A stretch of 64,000 nt of DNA, from assembly GCA_965233705.1 (NCBI GenBank), contig CBDDTF010000001.1, positions 1,232,339-1,296,338 on the forward strand, in the 5' to 3' direction. Below the pieces are notes generated by a model. That model made no database searches and was not told the DNA's origin. It saw only the letters and a list, made by a program, of their open reading frames with translations. Both the position numbers and the translations under genes were made by a program. Source of the stretch: Algihabitans sp965233705. GTDB lineage: Bacteria > Pseudomonadota > Alphaproteobacteria > Kiloniellales > DSM-21159. Numbering within the stretch: position 1 is the stretch's first letter; the number at the start of each line of letters is the position of its first letter. Positions 9,047 to 18,350 of this stretch are shown one piece after another.

Positions 9047-9185
9047 TAGAGCAGATTGTGATCGTTTGGCCCCACAGCGTGGGTCCGCCGATCACAAGAA
9101 ACCGGCTCTACACCAAAGGGTTAGAGTGATTTTTCGCGACCGCCGGACGCGCTGACGCGCGTCCAAACGGTCGCAAAACACTCTA
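9047..9185. repeat. 139-bp mosaic palindromic element, type I (A–B)
   Basis: Two imperfect hairpins, A (9047–9110) and B (9122–9185), joined by an 11-base linker ACACCAAAGGG-like. Starts TAGAGCAG and ends CACTCTA. Each stem has an internal loop of TTT facing GCC next to a GGAC/GTCC helix. A near-identical copy lies inverted at 32742–32880. Confidence 0.9.
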
Positions 9186-9322
9186 GAGCGATGCCCGACC
9201 TGATCGAATCGCGTTTGCGATTCGCCAAGTCGGACAGCATCACTCTAACACCATGGTTTAGGGCGGTTTTGGGTCGATCGGCGGACCCACGTCGTGGTTC
9301 CACTCGATCGGAAACCGCCCTA
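9184..9322. repeat. 139-bp mosaic palindromic element, type II (C–D)
   Basis: Hairpin C (9184–9247, TAGAGCGATG...CACTCTA), linker, hairpin D (9259–9322, TAGGGCGG...CCGCCCTA). It shares the TA of a CTAG with element A–B, so the four hairpins form one array. Two further copies at 18137 and 20176 differ at about five positions from this one. Confidence 0.9.
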
Positions 9323-9430
9323 GCGCAGCGCGAAGGCCAGCAGGGCGAGCAGCAGCACCGCGTTGAGGCCCCAGAAGGCGACGGCGAGCCGGCGCCGGCT
9401 CGACAGGCGGTCGCGCAGGCGGGCGATCAC
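9320..9430 (-). CDS. Small 36-residue membrane protein
   Basis: GTG start at 9430 with GAGGGA overlapping the TGA of the upstream flavoprotein gene, ten bases away: a good coupled-translation layout. The peptide is an Arg-rich N-terminus (about residues 3–16) followed by one hydrophobic helix (LAVAFWGLNAVLLLALLAFAL) and a single Arg. The stop codon TAG is the terminal CTA of palindrome D. It could be an accessory subunit for the membrane flavoprotein, but no family is recognised and it may be too short to be annotated elsewhere. Confidence 0.5.
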   Translation of the reverse strand: MIARLRDRLSSRRRLAVAFWGLNAVLLLALLAFALR

Positions 9431-9439
9431 GGCTGTCCC

Positions 9440-10759
9440 TCAGTCATAGCTGAACCGCTCCGACAGGATCTGGCGCGCCGGCACGCCCAGCGCGATCAGG
9501 GTCTCCTCCGCCGCCGCCATCATCGCCGGCGGCCCGCAGAGGACGAAGAGCCAGTCGCGCATCTGCGGCGCGCGAAAGAGGCTGCGGATTAAGGCGCCGT
9601 CGAGCTGGCCGACCCGGCCCGGCCAGTCCGCCGGCGGCTCGGAGAGCACCTGGACCACCTCGCAGGCCGGATCTTCGGCCAGCGCCTCCAGCTCGGCACG
9701 GTAGGCGATCTGCGAGGCCGTCCGGTTGCCGTAGACCAGCAGGCGCGGCCGCGGGTCCTCCTCCAGATGCAGTTGGCGCAGGATGCCGAGCAGGGGCGCC
9801 AGGCCGACGCCGCCGGCGATCAGCGCAATGCCGGGCTCGCGGCGCCCGGCCGCCACCAGGCTGCCGTGCGGCCCGTCGACGTAGGCCGGCGTGCCCGGAG
9901 CGAGCGCGCCGATGCGGCCGGTAAAGTCGCCCAGCTCCTTGACCAGGACTTCCAGCCGTGGCCCGTCGGCCGGCGCGGAGCTGAGGGAGAAGGGATGCTC
10001 GCGCAGCGAGAAGGGACTGTCGCCCAGGGTCAGCCAGACGAACTGCCCGGCGCGGTAGTCCAGGCCGGCATGCCCCTGCGGCTCGAGGACCAGCTCCCAG
10101 GTCTTCAGCGCGACCGGGCGCACCCGGCGCAGGGACCAGGGGCGCCGACGTTGCCGCAACGGGGAGATCAGGTAGACGTCGGCGAGCGAGGCGAGCGCGA
10201 GCAGAAACAGGGCGATCCAGAGACCGGCGAGCAGGGGGTCCTGGCTGTAGCGCCCGGCGCTGAGAGCATGGTGCAGCAGCAGACCGGCGATCGCCACCGC
10301 GCCCAGGCCGTGCACCGCGCGCCAGGTCTCGTAGCGCCACTCCAGCTTGGCGCGGCGGATCGCCAGCAGCACGAAGGCGGGCAGCAGCACCCAGGCGAGG
10401 ATCCCGCTGCCCAGCGCCGCCAGATCGGCGGTCAGTGTGAGCTGGCGCGTCGGGTCCCAGGGATAGGGCGGATTGAAGGCCGCGCGGTAGAGAAAGGGGT
10501 GGACCAGCGCCAGGACCAGCGCGGTGCGCGCCAGGAGCTGGTGCAGGCGCATGGTGACGTCCATGCCGATGCGGCCCGACACGCTGCGGAAGCGCCCGGA
10601 GAGGACGAACTCCACCAGGATGACGGCAAAGGCGAGCAGCCCGGCGCCGGAGGCCAGCTCGTCCCAGAACGGCCGTGGCGGCCGCAGCCCGGCGGCGGCC
10701 AGCGCCAGCGGCGCGAGCACCACGGCGAGGTAGAGCAGAACGAGGGCGGCGGCGGGCAT
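9440..10759 (-). CDS. Ferric-reductase-like transmembrane flavoprotein
   Basis: 439 residues. The N-terminal half has about six membrane segments with paired His residues typical of a heme-binding ferric reductase-like domain (MRLHQLLARTALVLALVHPFLY; HGLGAVAIAGLLLHHAL). The C-terminal half is an FNR-type oxidoreductase: FAD motif HPFSLSS, NAD(P) motif GGVGLAPLLGIL and the CGPPAMM signature. It should move electrons from NAD(P)H through FAD to b-type heme and an outside acceptor. The substrate is unknown: iron, oxygen or a quinone are all possible. It is followed by the small membrane-protein ORF. Confidence 0.85.
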   Translation of the reverse strand: MPAAALVLLYLAVVLAPLALAAAGLRPPRPFWDELASGAGLLAFAVILVEFVLSGRFRSVSGRIGMDVTMRLHQLLARTALVLALVHPFLYRAAFNPPYPWDPTRQLTLTADLAALGSGILAWVLLPAFVLLAIRRAKLEWRYETWRAVHGLGAVAIAGLLLHHALSAGRYSQDPLLAGLWIALFLLALASLADVYLISPLRQRRRPWSLRRVRPVALKTWELVLEPQGHAGLDYRAGQFVWLTLGDSPFSLREHPFSLSSAPADGPRLEVLVKELGDFTGRIGALAPGTPAYVDGPHGSLVAAGRREPGIALIAGGVGLAPLLGILRQLHLEEDPRPRLLVYGNRTASQIAYRAELEALAEDPACEVVQVLSEPPADWPGRVGQLDGALIRSLFRAPQMRDWLFVLCGPPAMMAAAEETLIALGVPARQILSERFSYD

Positions 10760-10845
10760 CGGCGCGCAGGGGCTGTTGCACAGGTGAGCGGGACGAGGTT
10801 GCCGGTGCGGGACCGGCCGGCGCCCCCGGGCGCCGCAGCCGCGCC

Positions 10846-11208
10846 TCAGCGCGCCAGAGCCTCGTCGGCGGCGGCACAGATCTCCTTGAGGCTGAAGGGC
10901 TTGATCACCACGCGGGCGACCAGCTCGTCAAGGTTCTGGGCGCGCTGACGCTCGGCCGAATAGCCGGTCATCAGCACCACGGGCAGGTCCGGACGGTCGC
11001 GCGCGACCCGCAGCGCCAGAGCGATCCCGTCCAGCCCCGGCATCACGATGTCGGTGATCAGCAGTTCGAAGTCAGGCTCCGCCTCCAGCGCCTCGAGCGC
11101 CTGGAGCCCGTCTTCCACCGCCTCCACCGCGTGGCCGCGGTGGCCGAGCGCGCGCGCCACGAAGCTGCGCACGGCGGGGTCGTCCTCGGCGAGCAGGATG
11201 CGGGCCAT
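10846..11208 (-). CDS. cpdR: CpdR-like single-domain response regulator
   Basis: 120 residues from ATG 11208 (an in-frame GTG is nine bases upstream). A lone receiver domain: acidic pair AEDD, phospho-acceptor in LLITDIVMPGLDG, Thr in VLMTGYSA, and Lys in VVIKPFSLKEI. The sequence matches Caulobacter CpdR in the MARILLAEDD start and TDIVMP motif. CpdR, when unphosphorylated, primes ClpXP to degrade CtrA and other cell-cycle proteins; CckA–ChpT controls its phosphorylation. A DivL-like CckA regulator is encoded at 58.8 kb. A short ORF with a strong ribosome site lies immediately upstream. Confidence 0.82.
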   Translation of the reverse strand: MARILLAEDDPAVRSFVARALGHRGHAVEAVEDGLQALEALEAEPDFELLITDIVMPGLDGIALALRVARDRPDLPVVLMTGYSAERQRAQNLDELVARVVIKPFSLKEICAAADEALAR

Positions 11209-11224
11209 GGCGCGCACCCGCCGC

Positions 11225-11293
11225 TCAGGCGCGCCGGACGGCAGGGCCTGGCCCCTCCGCCTGCCGCTGGGCCGCCGCCGATCGGTCCGTCAT
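11225..11293 (-). CDS. Possible 22-residue leader ORF upstream of cpdR
   Basis: ATG at 11293 preceded by a perfect AAAGGAGG seven bases away, the strongest ribosome site in this neighbourhood, while cpdR itself has only a weak one. The peptide (MTDRSAAAQRQAEGPG...) is hydrophilic and its TGA lies 16 bases before the cpdR start. It could be a coupling leader, or a mis-set start of something longer; no function is claimed. Confidence 0.45.
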   Translation of the reverse strand: MTDRSAAAQRQAEGPGPAVRRA

Positions 11294-11336
11294 GGTCTGC
11301 CTCCTTTGCGGACCGGCGCCCGCCGCCTTAGAGCCG

Positions 11337-11387
11337 GGTGTCTTGCGTCCGGCGCCGCGCCCGCGGGTCCGCCGGTCGCAAGACACC
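11337..11387. repeat. Hairpin with GGTGTCTTGCG arms
   Basis: GGTGTCTTGCG (11337–11347) pairs perfectly with CGCAAGACACC (11377–11387) around a G+C-rich interior. It lies between the cpdR leader and the DUF3426 gene, next to a second hairpin of related design. Confidence 0.7.
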
Positions 11388-11389
11388 AC

Positions 11390-11448
11390 TCTGGTGTCCC
11401 GAAGCCGCAACGCCATGTCCCGAGTTTCGCGCGCTGCGGGACACCAGA
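11390..11448. repeat. Hairpin with TCTGGTGTCCCG arms
   Basis: TCTGGTGTCCCG (11390–11401) pairs with CGGGACACCAGA (11437–11448), 12 bp perfect. The GGTGTC core is shared with the preceding hairpin, so the two look like diverged units of another two-palindrome element. Confidence 0.7.
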
Positions 11449-11519
11449 CATTCGAGGCCAGCATGCTTCAGCCTCCGGACCCCGGCCGGTTTCGCGGGCC
11501 GCGCTTCAGGCCCTCCATA

Positions 11520-12218
11520 CTAGTCGAGCAGCCGCACCGACACGTCGCTCGCCACCTCGGGCCAGGGCCCCTTGGTGGAGAAGTCGCGCGCCTCGCCGGG
11601 CGCCATCGCTCCGCCGCCGAGCTCCACCGCCCAGCCGTCGATCTGCCGGCCCTCGCCGTTGAGCAGTTCGACGGCGAGCTGCGGCGCCGGGCGCACCTGC
11701 TGGGTGGCATTGATCACCTGGCCGCTGAGCGTGACGGTCGGCCCCGTCTGCTCGGTGCGGATTGCCCGCTTCCAGTCGATCACGAAATCGGGGCCGGGCT
11801 GGGCGAGCGGCACGCCGAGCAGCTCGTAGAGGCGCGCCGTCTGCGGCACCTGCGCCACCACCTGGTCGCGGAAGTACCAGCCGCCGCCGACCAGACCGCC
11901 GATCAGCGCGAAGAACAGCAGCCAGCCGACCAGCAGCCCCCAACGCGGGCCGCTCGACGCCGCAAGCGGTGGCGGGCCGCGACGCCGCGACGCCGTGCCA
12001 GGGCCGGCATAGGCCTCGCTCCCCAGCGCGCTGGCCAACTCGGTGGGCGGCGGGGCGGCCGGTTCGGGCGCCGCGGCCACCTCCTCCGCGGCGGCCGCCG
12101 GCGGCTCGGCATGCCAGAGATGGCCACAGGCGCCGCAGCGCACCTGACGTCCGTGCGGCCCCAACGCGCCTTCCGGCACTTGGAAGCGCGTCCCGCATTT
12201 CGGACAAGCCAGTTCCAT
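11520..12218 (-). CDS. Zinc-ribbon membrane protein (MJ0042 finger, DUF3426)
   Basis: 232 residues. N-terminal zinc ribbon with CPKCGTRF and CGACGHLWH, the MJ0042-type finger; Ala/Pro linker; one membrane helix (~100–122, LLVGWLLFFALIGGLVGGGWYF); then a C-terminal beta-rich domain (VTLSGQVINATQQVRPAPQLAVEL...) typical of DUF3426. It is divergent from ftsE, a conserved arrangement in alphaproteobacteria. The topology puts the zinc ribbon in the cytoplasm and the C-terminal domain in the periplasm. Function unknown. Confidence 0.85.
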   Translation of the reverse strand: MELACPKCGTRFQVPEGALGPHGRQVRCGACGHLWHAEPPAAAAEEVAAAPEPAAPPPTELASALGSEAYAGPGTASRRRGPPPLAASSGPRWGLLVGWLLFFALIGGLVGGGWYFRDQVVAQVPQTARLYELLGVPLAQPGPDFVIDWKRAIRTEQTGPTVTLSGQVINATQQVRPAPQLAVELLNGEGRQIDGWAVELGGGAMAPGEARDFSTKGPWPEVASDVSVRLLD

Positions 12219-12491
12219 GAAAGCCCCGCGCCGCCCCGGCTACTCTGTGGTGGTTCGTCTTGCCGGCCCGTCGCCGCCGGACCGTCATCTCGGATCAGCA
12301 CCTTATACGCGGGCGGCAAACGCAGGTGCAAGCAGCCGGCCGGATCGCGTCCCCGCTTTGTTTCGGCAGCCGCCGGCGGCCGCGGCCTCCGGGGCGGGCC
12401 GGCGCGGCCGGCTTTACGCCCGCCGGGACGCGTGTCATGGTCGGCGCATCTGCATGCGCCGATTCCCGCTCTTGCGAACAGAGGCAAGTCC

Positions 12492-13202
<711 letters not shown>

Positions 13203-13207
13203 GGCGC

Positions 13208-14107
13208 ATGCGTCTGGGCTTTCTCTTCAGCCGCGGCGAGGTGCCGCTGGCGCGCGACGCCTCGGCCCGCTTCCTGCCCTGGCTGATCGCCTTCATGGTC
13301 TACCTGGCCGGTCTGGCGCTGCTGGCGGCGGTCGCGATGGACGCCATGGCCGCGCGCTGGCAGGGCGACCTGGAAGGCCGGCTGACCGTGCAGGTGCCGC
13401 CGCCCGCGGACCCGGCCGACGCCGGGGCGCGCCAGGCCCGCCTGGACCGGGTCGTCGAGGTGCTGCTCGACACGCCCGCGGTGGTCGAGGTGGAGGTGCT
13501 GTCGCGGGCGCAGACCGCGGCCCTGCTGGAGCCCTGGCTGGGCGAGGCGGCGGCGGCGCCGGAGCTGCCCACGCCGGACCTGGTGGCGGTCACCCTGCGC
13601 AGCGCCGAGGCCGCGTTGGACGACCTGCCGGCGCGCCTGGACAGCGCGGTGCCGGGCGCCGCCGTGGACGACCACCAGCGCTGGCTCGCGCGGCTGTTCG
13701 CGCTGGCCGGCTCGATCGAGGCGCTGGCCCTGCTGGTGGTGGCGTTGGTCGGCGCGGCGGCCGTGGCCAGCGTGGTCTTCGTCACCCGCACCGGCCTGGC
13801 GATCCACCGCCAGGTGATCGAGCTGCTGCACGTCATGGGCGCGCGCGACCTCTACGTCGCCGAGCAGTTCCAGGGGCACGCCCTGCGGCTGGGCCTGGCC
13901 GGCGGCCTGGGCGGCGCACTGGCCGCCGCGCTGACCGCGCTCGCGGTCGGCTGGCTGCTGCGCGGCGAGCAGTCGGTGCTGCTGCCCGGCATCGCCCTGG
14001 GCTGGGGGCACTGGGCGCTGCTGGCGCTGCTGCCGCTGGTCACCGGCCTGGTCGCCATGCTGACGGCCCGCTGGACGGTGCTGCGCACCCTCGCCAAGCT
14101 GCCGTAG
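13208..14107 (+). CDS. ftsX: Cell-division protein FtsX
   Basis: 299 residues from ATG 13208; a GTG at 13199 that overlaps the ftsE stop by four bases is an alternative. Four membrane segments: one near the N-terminus (LPWLIAFMVYLAGLALLAAVAM), a periplasmic domain of about 130 residues, then three C-terminal segments, the last ending WTVLRTLAKLP. This is the FtsX topology. It couples ATP hydrolysis by FtsE to periplasmic murein hydrolase activation. Confidence 0.9.
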   Translation: MRLGFLFSRGEVPLARDASARFLPWLIAFMVYLAGLALLAAVAMDAMAARWQGDLEGRLTVQVPPPADPADAGARQARLDRVVEVLLDTPAVVEVEVLSRAQTAALLEPWLGEAAAAPELPTPDLVAVTLRSAEAALDDLPARLDSAVPGAAVDDHQRWLARLFALAGSIEALALLVVALVGAAAVASVVFVTRTGLAIHRQVIELLHVMGARDLYVAEQFQGHALRLGLAGGLGGALAAALTALAVGWLLRGEQSVLLPGIALGWGHWALLALLPLVTGLVAMLTARWTVLRTLAKLP

Positions 14108-14157
14108 CCGAGCAGAAGGCTGAAGGCAGCGGCGGGCCGCGAAGGGAGGGAGCCGGC

Positions 14158-14871
14158 GTGACCAAGCAGGGCGAAGAGCGCGACACCGCCGACACGGCCG
14201 ATCCGGGCGGCGCAGCAGCACCGGAGGGCAGGGCCCGGCCGGTCGGCCGCCGGCGCTGGCGCGTCTTCTCGCTCGCCTCGCTGCTGCTGGGGCCGCTGCT
14301 GGCCGCCCTGGTCGGCGGTTTCGTCTGGTTCGTCGGCCAGCTTCCCGATCCGGCGCCGACGCCGCTGCAGCGCACCGACGCCATCGTCGTGCTGACCGGC
14401 GGCAGCGGCCGCCTGACCGCCGGGCTGGACCTGCTGGCGGCGGGCCGGGCGGACAAGCTCTTCATCTCCGGCGTCTACCACGGCGTCGAGGTCGACGAGC
14501 TGCTGCGCCTGGCGCGCAACGCCCCGCAGGAGCTGGCCTGCTGCATCGTGCTCGGCTACGAGGCCGACGACACCCGCGGCAACGCCGCCGAGACCGCCGT
14601 CTGGATGGCCGACAACGGCTACCGCTCGCTGCGCCTGGTCACCGCCGTCTACCACATGCCGCGCAGCCTGCTGGAGTTCCACCGCCGCCTGCCCGCGGCG
14701 GAGATCCTCCCCCATCCGGTCTTTCCCGAGGGCTTCCGCCGCGACGACTGGTGGGCCTGGCCGGGCAGCTTCGGGCTGCTGGTCAGCGAGTACCTGAAGT
14801 ATCTGGCCGCCGTGCTGCGCGGCCCGGCCGACGCGCTCGGCAACGCAGCCGCCGGAGCGGAGTCGGCATGA
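14158..14871 (+). CDS. YdcF-family (DUF218) membrane-anchored protein
   Basis: 237 residues from a GTG at 14158 with GGGAGGGAG upstream. Hydrophilic N-terminus, one membrane helix (SLASLLLGPLLAALVGGFVWFV), then a DUF218 domain with AIVVLTGGSGRL, LFISGVYHGVE and the VTAVYHMPRSLLEF segment. DUF218 proteins such as SanA/ElyC/YdcF act in envelope integrity or lipid-carrier metabolism. Its stop overlaps the plsC start by four bases, so the two are translationally coupled. Confidence 0.87.
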   Translation: MTKQGEERDTADTADPGGAAAPEGRARPVGRRRWRVFSLASLLLGPLLAALVGGFVWFVGQLPDPAPTPLQRTDAIVVLTGGSGRLTAGLDLLAAGRADKLFISGVYHGVEVDELLRLARNAPQELACCIVLGYEADDTRGNAAETAVWMADNGYRSLRLVTAVYHMPRSLLEFHRRLPAAEILPHPVFPEGFRRDDWWAWPGSFGLLVSEYLKYLAAVLRGPADALGNAAAGAESA

Positions 14872-15596
14872 GCGCCCTGGCCAAGCTGCGCGCCCTGGTC
14901 TTCACCCTGGTCTGGTTCGCCGGCGCCCTCGCCATCGTCGGCGGCCTGTCCTGGACCCTGCTGGGACCGCCGGCCTGGTCGCGGCCGGTCTCGCGCCTGA
15001 CGGTGCGCTGGACCCTCTGGTGGCTGCGGGTGGCGCTGGGCACGACCTACGAGATTCGCGGCACCCTGCCCGACCGGCCGGTGCTGGTCGCCTCCAAGCA
15101 TCAGAGCGCCTGGGAGACCTTCTGCTACTGCCTGTTCTTCGAGAACCCCTGCTACGTGCTCAAGCAGGAGCTGACCTGGATTCCGATCTTCGGCTGGTAC
15201 GTGCGCAAGCAGGGCATGATCGCGATCGACCGGGCGGGCGGCGCCAAGGCCCTGCGCGGCCTGCTGACCCAGGCCCGGGCGCGCCTGGCCGAGGGGCGGC
15301 CGCTGATCATCTTCCCCGAGGGCACGCGCCTGCCGCCCGGCGAGACGCGCCGCTACCACCCCGGGGTGGCCGCGCTCTACCAGGACCTCCAGGTGCCCTG
15401 CGTGCCGGTGGCGCTCAACTCCGGGCTGGTCTGGCCCAAGCCGCTGCTGGGCAAGCGGCCGGGCCACATCGTCGTCGAGGTGCTGCCGGAGATCCCGCCG
15501 GGCCTCGACCGCAAGGCCTTCGGGGCGGCCCTGTCCGAGGCCATCGAGAGCGCCAGCACCCGGCTGCTGGAGGAGGGGCGCGCCGCGCGGACCTGA
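14868..15596 (+). CDS. plsC: 1-acyl-sn-glycerol-3-phosphate acyltransferase
   Basis: 242 residues. Acyltransferase motifs: block I SKHQSAWETF (His with an acidic residue five positions later; Glu replaces the common Asp), block II GMIAIDRAGG, block III IIFPEGTRLPPGE. N-terminal membrane helix. It transfers an acyl group to the sn-2 position of lysophosphatidic acid to make phosphatidic acid. ATGA overlap with the DUF218 gene. Confidence 0.9.
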   Translation: MSALAKLRALVFTLVWFAGALAIVGGLSWTLLGPPAWSRPVSRLTVRWTLWWLRVALGTTYEIRGTLPDRPVLVASKHQSAWETFCYCLFFENPCYVLKQELTWIPIFGWYVRKQGMIAIDRAGGAKALRGLLTQARARLAEGRPLIIFPEGTRLPPGETRRYHPGVAALYQDLQVPCVPVALNSGLVWPKPLLGKRPGHIVVEVLPEIPPGLDRKAFGAALSEAIESASTRLLEEGRAART

Positions 15597-15696
15597 GCCC
15601 GCGCGCCCCACCGTTCGCACCCTGTTCTTGATCCGGCGGGGCCTTCGCCCTACCCTTGGGAGCAGAGCCGTGCCGCCGCCGGCATCGGGAGGGACG

Positions 15697-18096
15697 ATGA
15701 GCCACGCCCCCGATCTCTCGACCCAGATCTGGGACATGAAGTACCGGCTGAAGGACGAGTCCGGCGCGCCGCTCGACGTCACCCGCGAGGATACCTGGCG
15801 CCGGGTCGCCGGCGCCCTGGCCTCGGTCGAGGCGGCGCCGGAGCTCTGGGCGCCGCGGTTCCTCGAGGCCATGGCGGCGCAGCGCTTCCTGCCGGCCGGC
15901 CGCATCATCGCCGGCGCCGGCACGGCGCGCGAGGTCACGCTGTTCAACTGCTTCGTGATGGGCGAGATCGCCGATTCCATGGCGGGGATCTTCGAGCACC
16001 TGAAGGAGGCGGCGCTGACCCTGCAGCAGGGCGGCGGCATCGGCTACGACTTCTCCAGCCTGCGCCCGCGCGGCGCCTGGGTGCGCGGCGTCGGCGCCGA
16101 CGCCTCCGGCCCGCTGAGCTTCATGGACGTCTGGGACTCCATGTGCCGCACCATCATGTCGGCCGGCCACCGGCGCGGCGCCATGATGGGGACGCTGCGC
16201 TGCGACCACCCCGACATCGAGGCCTTCATCGAGGCCAAGTCGCAGGCCGGGCGGCTGACCAACTTCAACCTCTCGGTGCTGGTCACCGACGCCTTCATGC
16301 AGGCGGTCGAGAGCGATGCCGACTGGCCGCTGGTCTTCGCCGGCGAGACCTACCGCAGCCTGCGCGCCCGCGACCTCTGGGACCGCCTGATGCGCGCGAC
16401 CTACGCCAGCAGCGAGCCGGGGGTGATCTTCATCGACCGCATCAACCGGCTCGACCCGCTGAGCTACTGCGAGACGATCGCCGCGACCAATCCCTGCGGC
16501 GAGCAGCCCCTGCCGCCCTACGGCGCCTGTCTGCTCGGCTCGATCAACCTGGCGGCGCTGGTCACGCGCCCCTTCGAGCCCGAGGCCGCCCTGGACCTGG
16601 AGGCGCTCGACGCCCTGGCCGCCACGGCGGTGCGCGCGCTGGACAACGCCATCGACCTGTCGCGCTTTCCCCTGCCCCAGCAGCAGCGCGAGGCCCAGGC
16701 CAAGCGCCGCATCGGCCTGGGCATCACCGGCCTGGCCGACGCCCTGATCATGCTCGGCCTGACCTACGGCAGCCGCGCGGCCGTGGCGGCGACCGAGACC
16801 TGGATGGCCCGGCTGCAGCGCGCCGCCTACCTGGCCTCCAGCGAGTTGGCGGCGGAGAAGGGCAGCTTCCCGCTGTTCGACGCCGAGGCCTACCTGGCCA
16901 CCGAGGGCGCCCGGCGCCTGCCCGAGGAGCTGCGCGCGGCGATCGCCGAGAAGGGCCTGCGCAACGGCCTGCTGACCTCGGTGGCGCCGACCGGCACCAT
17001 CTCGATCCTGGCCGACAACGTCTCCAGCGGGCTGGAGCCGGTCTTCGCCTTCGAGTACAGCCGCAAGGTGCTGCTGCCCGACGGCCGCCGCAGCAGCCAG
17101 ACCGTCAGCGACCTGGCGCTGCGCCGCTTCCGGGCACTGAAGGGCGCGGCGGCGCCCCTGCCGCCGGCCTTCGTCGACGCCCGGAGCCTGGACCCCGGCG
17201 CCCATCTGGCGATGCAGGCCGCGGTGCAGAAGTACGTCGACAGCTCGGTCTCCAAGACCATCAACCTGCCCGAGGACATCGGCTTCGAAGCCTTCAAGGA
17301 CGTCTACCGCCGGGCCTACGACCTGGGCTGCAAGGGCTGCACCACCTACCGCCCCAGCCCCCTGCGCGGCGCGGTGCTGGAGGCCGGCGGGCCGGCCGCG
17401 TCGGCGCAGGACACCTCCGAGGCGCCAGCGCCCGAGACGGCCGCCGCCGCGACGCGCGAGGCCGGGCCACACGAAGGCGCGTCCGGGTCCCCCGAAGGCG
17501 AGTCCGGAGCGCCGGCCCCGGGGGCCATCGTCTACATGACCCGGCCGCTGGACCGGCCCGAGGCGCTGCCGGGGCGCACCTACAAGCTGACCTGGCCGGA
17601 GAGCGACCACGCCATCTACATCACCCTCAACGACGTGGTGCAGGACGGCCGCCGGCGGCCCTTCGAGATCTTCATCAACTCCAAGAACATGGAGCACTAC
17701 GCCTGGACCGTGGCGCTGACCCGCATGATCTCGGCGGTGTTCCGGCGCGGCGGCGACGTCGCCTTCGTGGTCGAGGAGCTCAAGGCCGTCTTCGACCCGC
17801 GCGGCGGCGCCTGGATGAAGGGGCGCTACCTGCCCTCGCTGCTGGCCGCCATCGGCGAGGTGATCGAGGAGCACATGATCGCCATCGGCTTCCTGCCCGA
17901 GCCGGTGTCGCTGACCCGGCCGCGGCGCCCGCTGGTCAAGGCCGGCGGCGACGCGCAGAGCGGCCTGGCGCCGACCGGTGCGGCGGGCGAGAGCCTGGAG
18001 CGGGTGGCGCAGTGCCCCAAGTGCGGCGGCCTCGGCCTGGTGCACCAGGAGGGCTGCGACCTCTGCACCCTCTGCGGCTACTCCCGCTGCCTGTAG
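15697..18096 (+). CDS. nrdJ: Adenosylcobalamin-dependent (class II) ribonucleotide reductase
   Basis: 799 residues from ATG 15697 (GGAGGGAC upstream). Catalytic signatures: LFNCF (~83) for the redox Cys, NPCGEQPLP (~265) for the active-site Asn/Cys/Glu loop, and PTGTISILADNVSSGLEP (~430). After an Ala/Pro/Gly linker (~570–605) comes the TSCPD-type domain (YKLTWPESDHAIYITLNDV), and the C-terminus is a zinc ribbon (CPKCGGLG...CDLCTLCGYSRC). It reduces ribonucleotides with B12 and needs no oxygen-dependent partner subunit. It is much shorter than the ~1200-residue form also annotated in alphaproteobacteria. No cobalamin riboswitch is visible in the 100-base gap upstream. Confidence 0.92.
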   Translation: MSHAPDLSTQIWDMKYRLKDESGAPLDVTREDTWRRVAGALASVEAAPELWAPRFLEAMAAQRFLPAGRIIAGAGTAREVTLFNCFVMGEIADSMAGIFEHLKEAALTLQQGGGIGYDFSSLRPRGAWVRGVGADASGPLSFMDVWDSMCRTIMSAGHRRGAMMGTLRCDHPDIEAFIEAKSQAGRLTNFNLSVLVTDAFMQAVESDADWPLVFAGETYRSLRARDLWDRLMRATYASSEPGVIFIDRINRLDPLSYCETIAATNPCGEQPLPPYGACLLGSINLAALVTRPFEPEAALDLEALDALAATAVRALDNAIDLSRFPLPQQQREAQAKRRIGLGITGLADALIMLGLTYGSRAAVAATETWMARLQRAAYLASSELAAEKGSFPLFDAEAYLATEGARRLPEELRAAIAEKGLRNGLLTSVAPTGTISILADNVSSGLEPVFAFEYSRKVLLPDGRRSSQTVSDLALRRFRALKGAAAPLPPAFVDARSLDPGAHLAMQAAVQKYVDSSVSKTINLPEDIGFEAFKDVYRRAYDLGCKGCTTYRPSPLRGAVLEAGGPAASAQDTSEAPAPETAAAATREAGPHEGASGSPEGESGAPAPGAIVYMTRPLDRPEALPGRTYKLTWPESDHAIYITLNDVVQDGRRRPFEIFINSKNMEHYAWTVALTRMISAVFRRGGDVAFVVEELKAVFDPRGGAWMKGRYLPSLLAAIGEVIEEHMIAIGFLPEPVSLTRPRRPLVKAGGDAQSGLAPTGAAGESLERVAQCPKCGGLGLVHQEGCDLCTLCGYSRCL

Positions 18097-18136
18097 GGCC
18101 GCAGCTTTGGCGATTCCCCGGCGCCGCAAAGCATTC

Positions 18137-18275
18137 TAGAGCGATGCCCGACCTGATCGAATCGCATTTGCGATTCGCCAGGTCGGACAGCATCACTCTA
18201 ACACTATGGTTTAGGGCGGTTTTGGGCCGATCGGCAGACCCACGTCGTGGTTCCACTCGATCGGAAACCGCCCTA
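18137..18275. repeat. 139-bp palindromic element type II (C–D), left of the IS pair
   Basis: Hairpins C and D with linker, same orientation as the copy at 20176–20314 and identical to it at all but one position (C versus T at the sixth base of hairpin D). Its final TA is the left target duplication of the adjacent IS5-type element. Confidence 0.93.
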
Positions 18276-18350
18276 GGCTCCGGACCCATAAAAGGCTTGC
18301 CGGCGCGAGGGCAGGTTTGATTCAAGCTTCCAAACGGTAGGGAGCTTGCG

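Noticed and set aside
9191..9592. Open frames beginning MPDLIES... inside the C–D elements
   Set aside because: These arise from the palindrome sequence itself, recur with each copy and show no gene-like start or conservation beyond the repeat.
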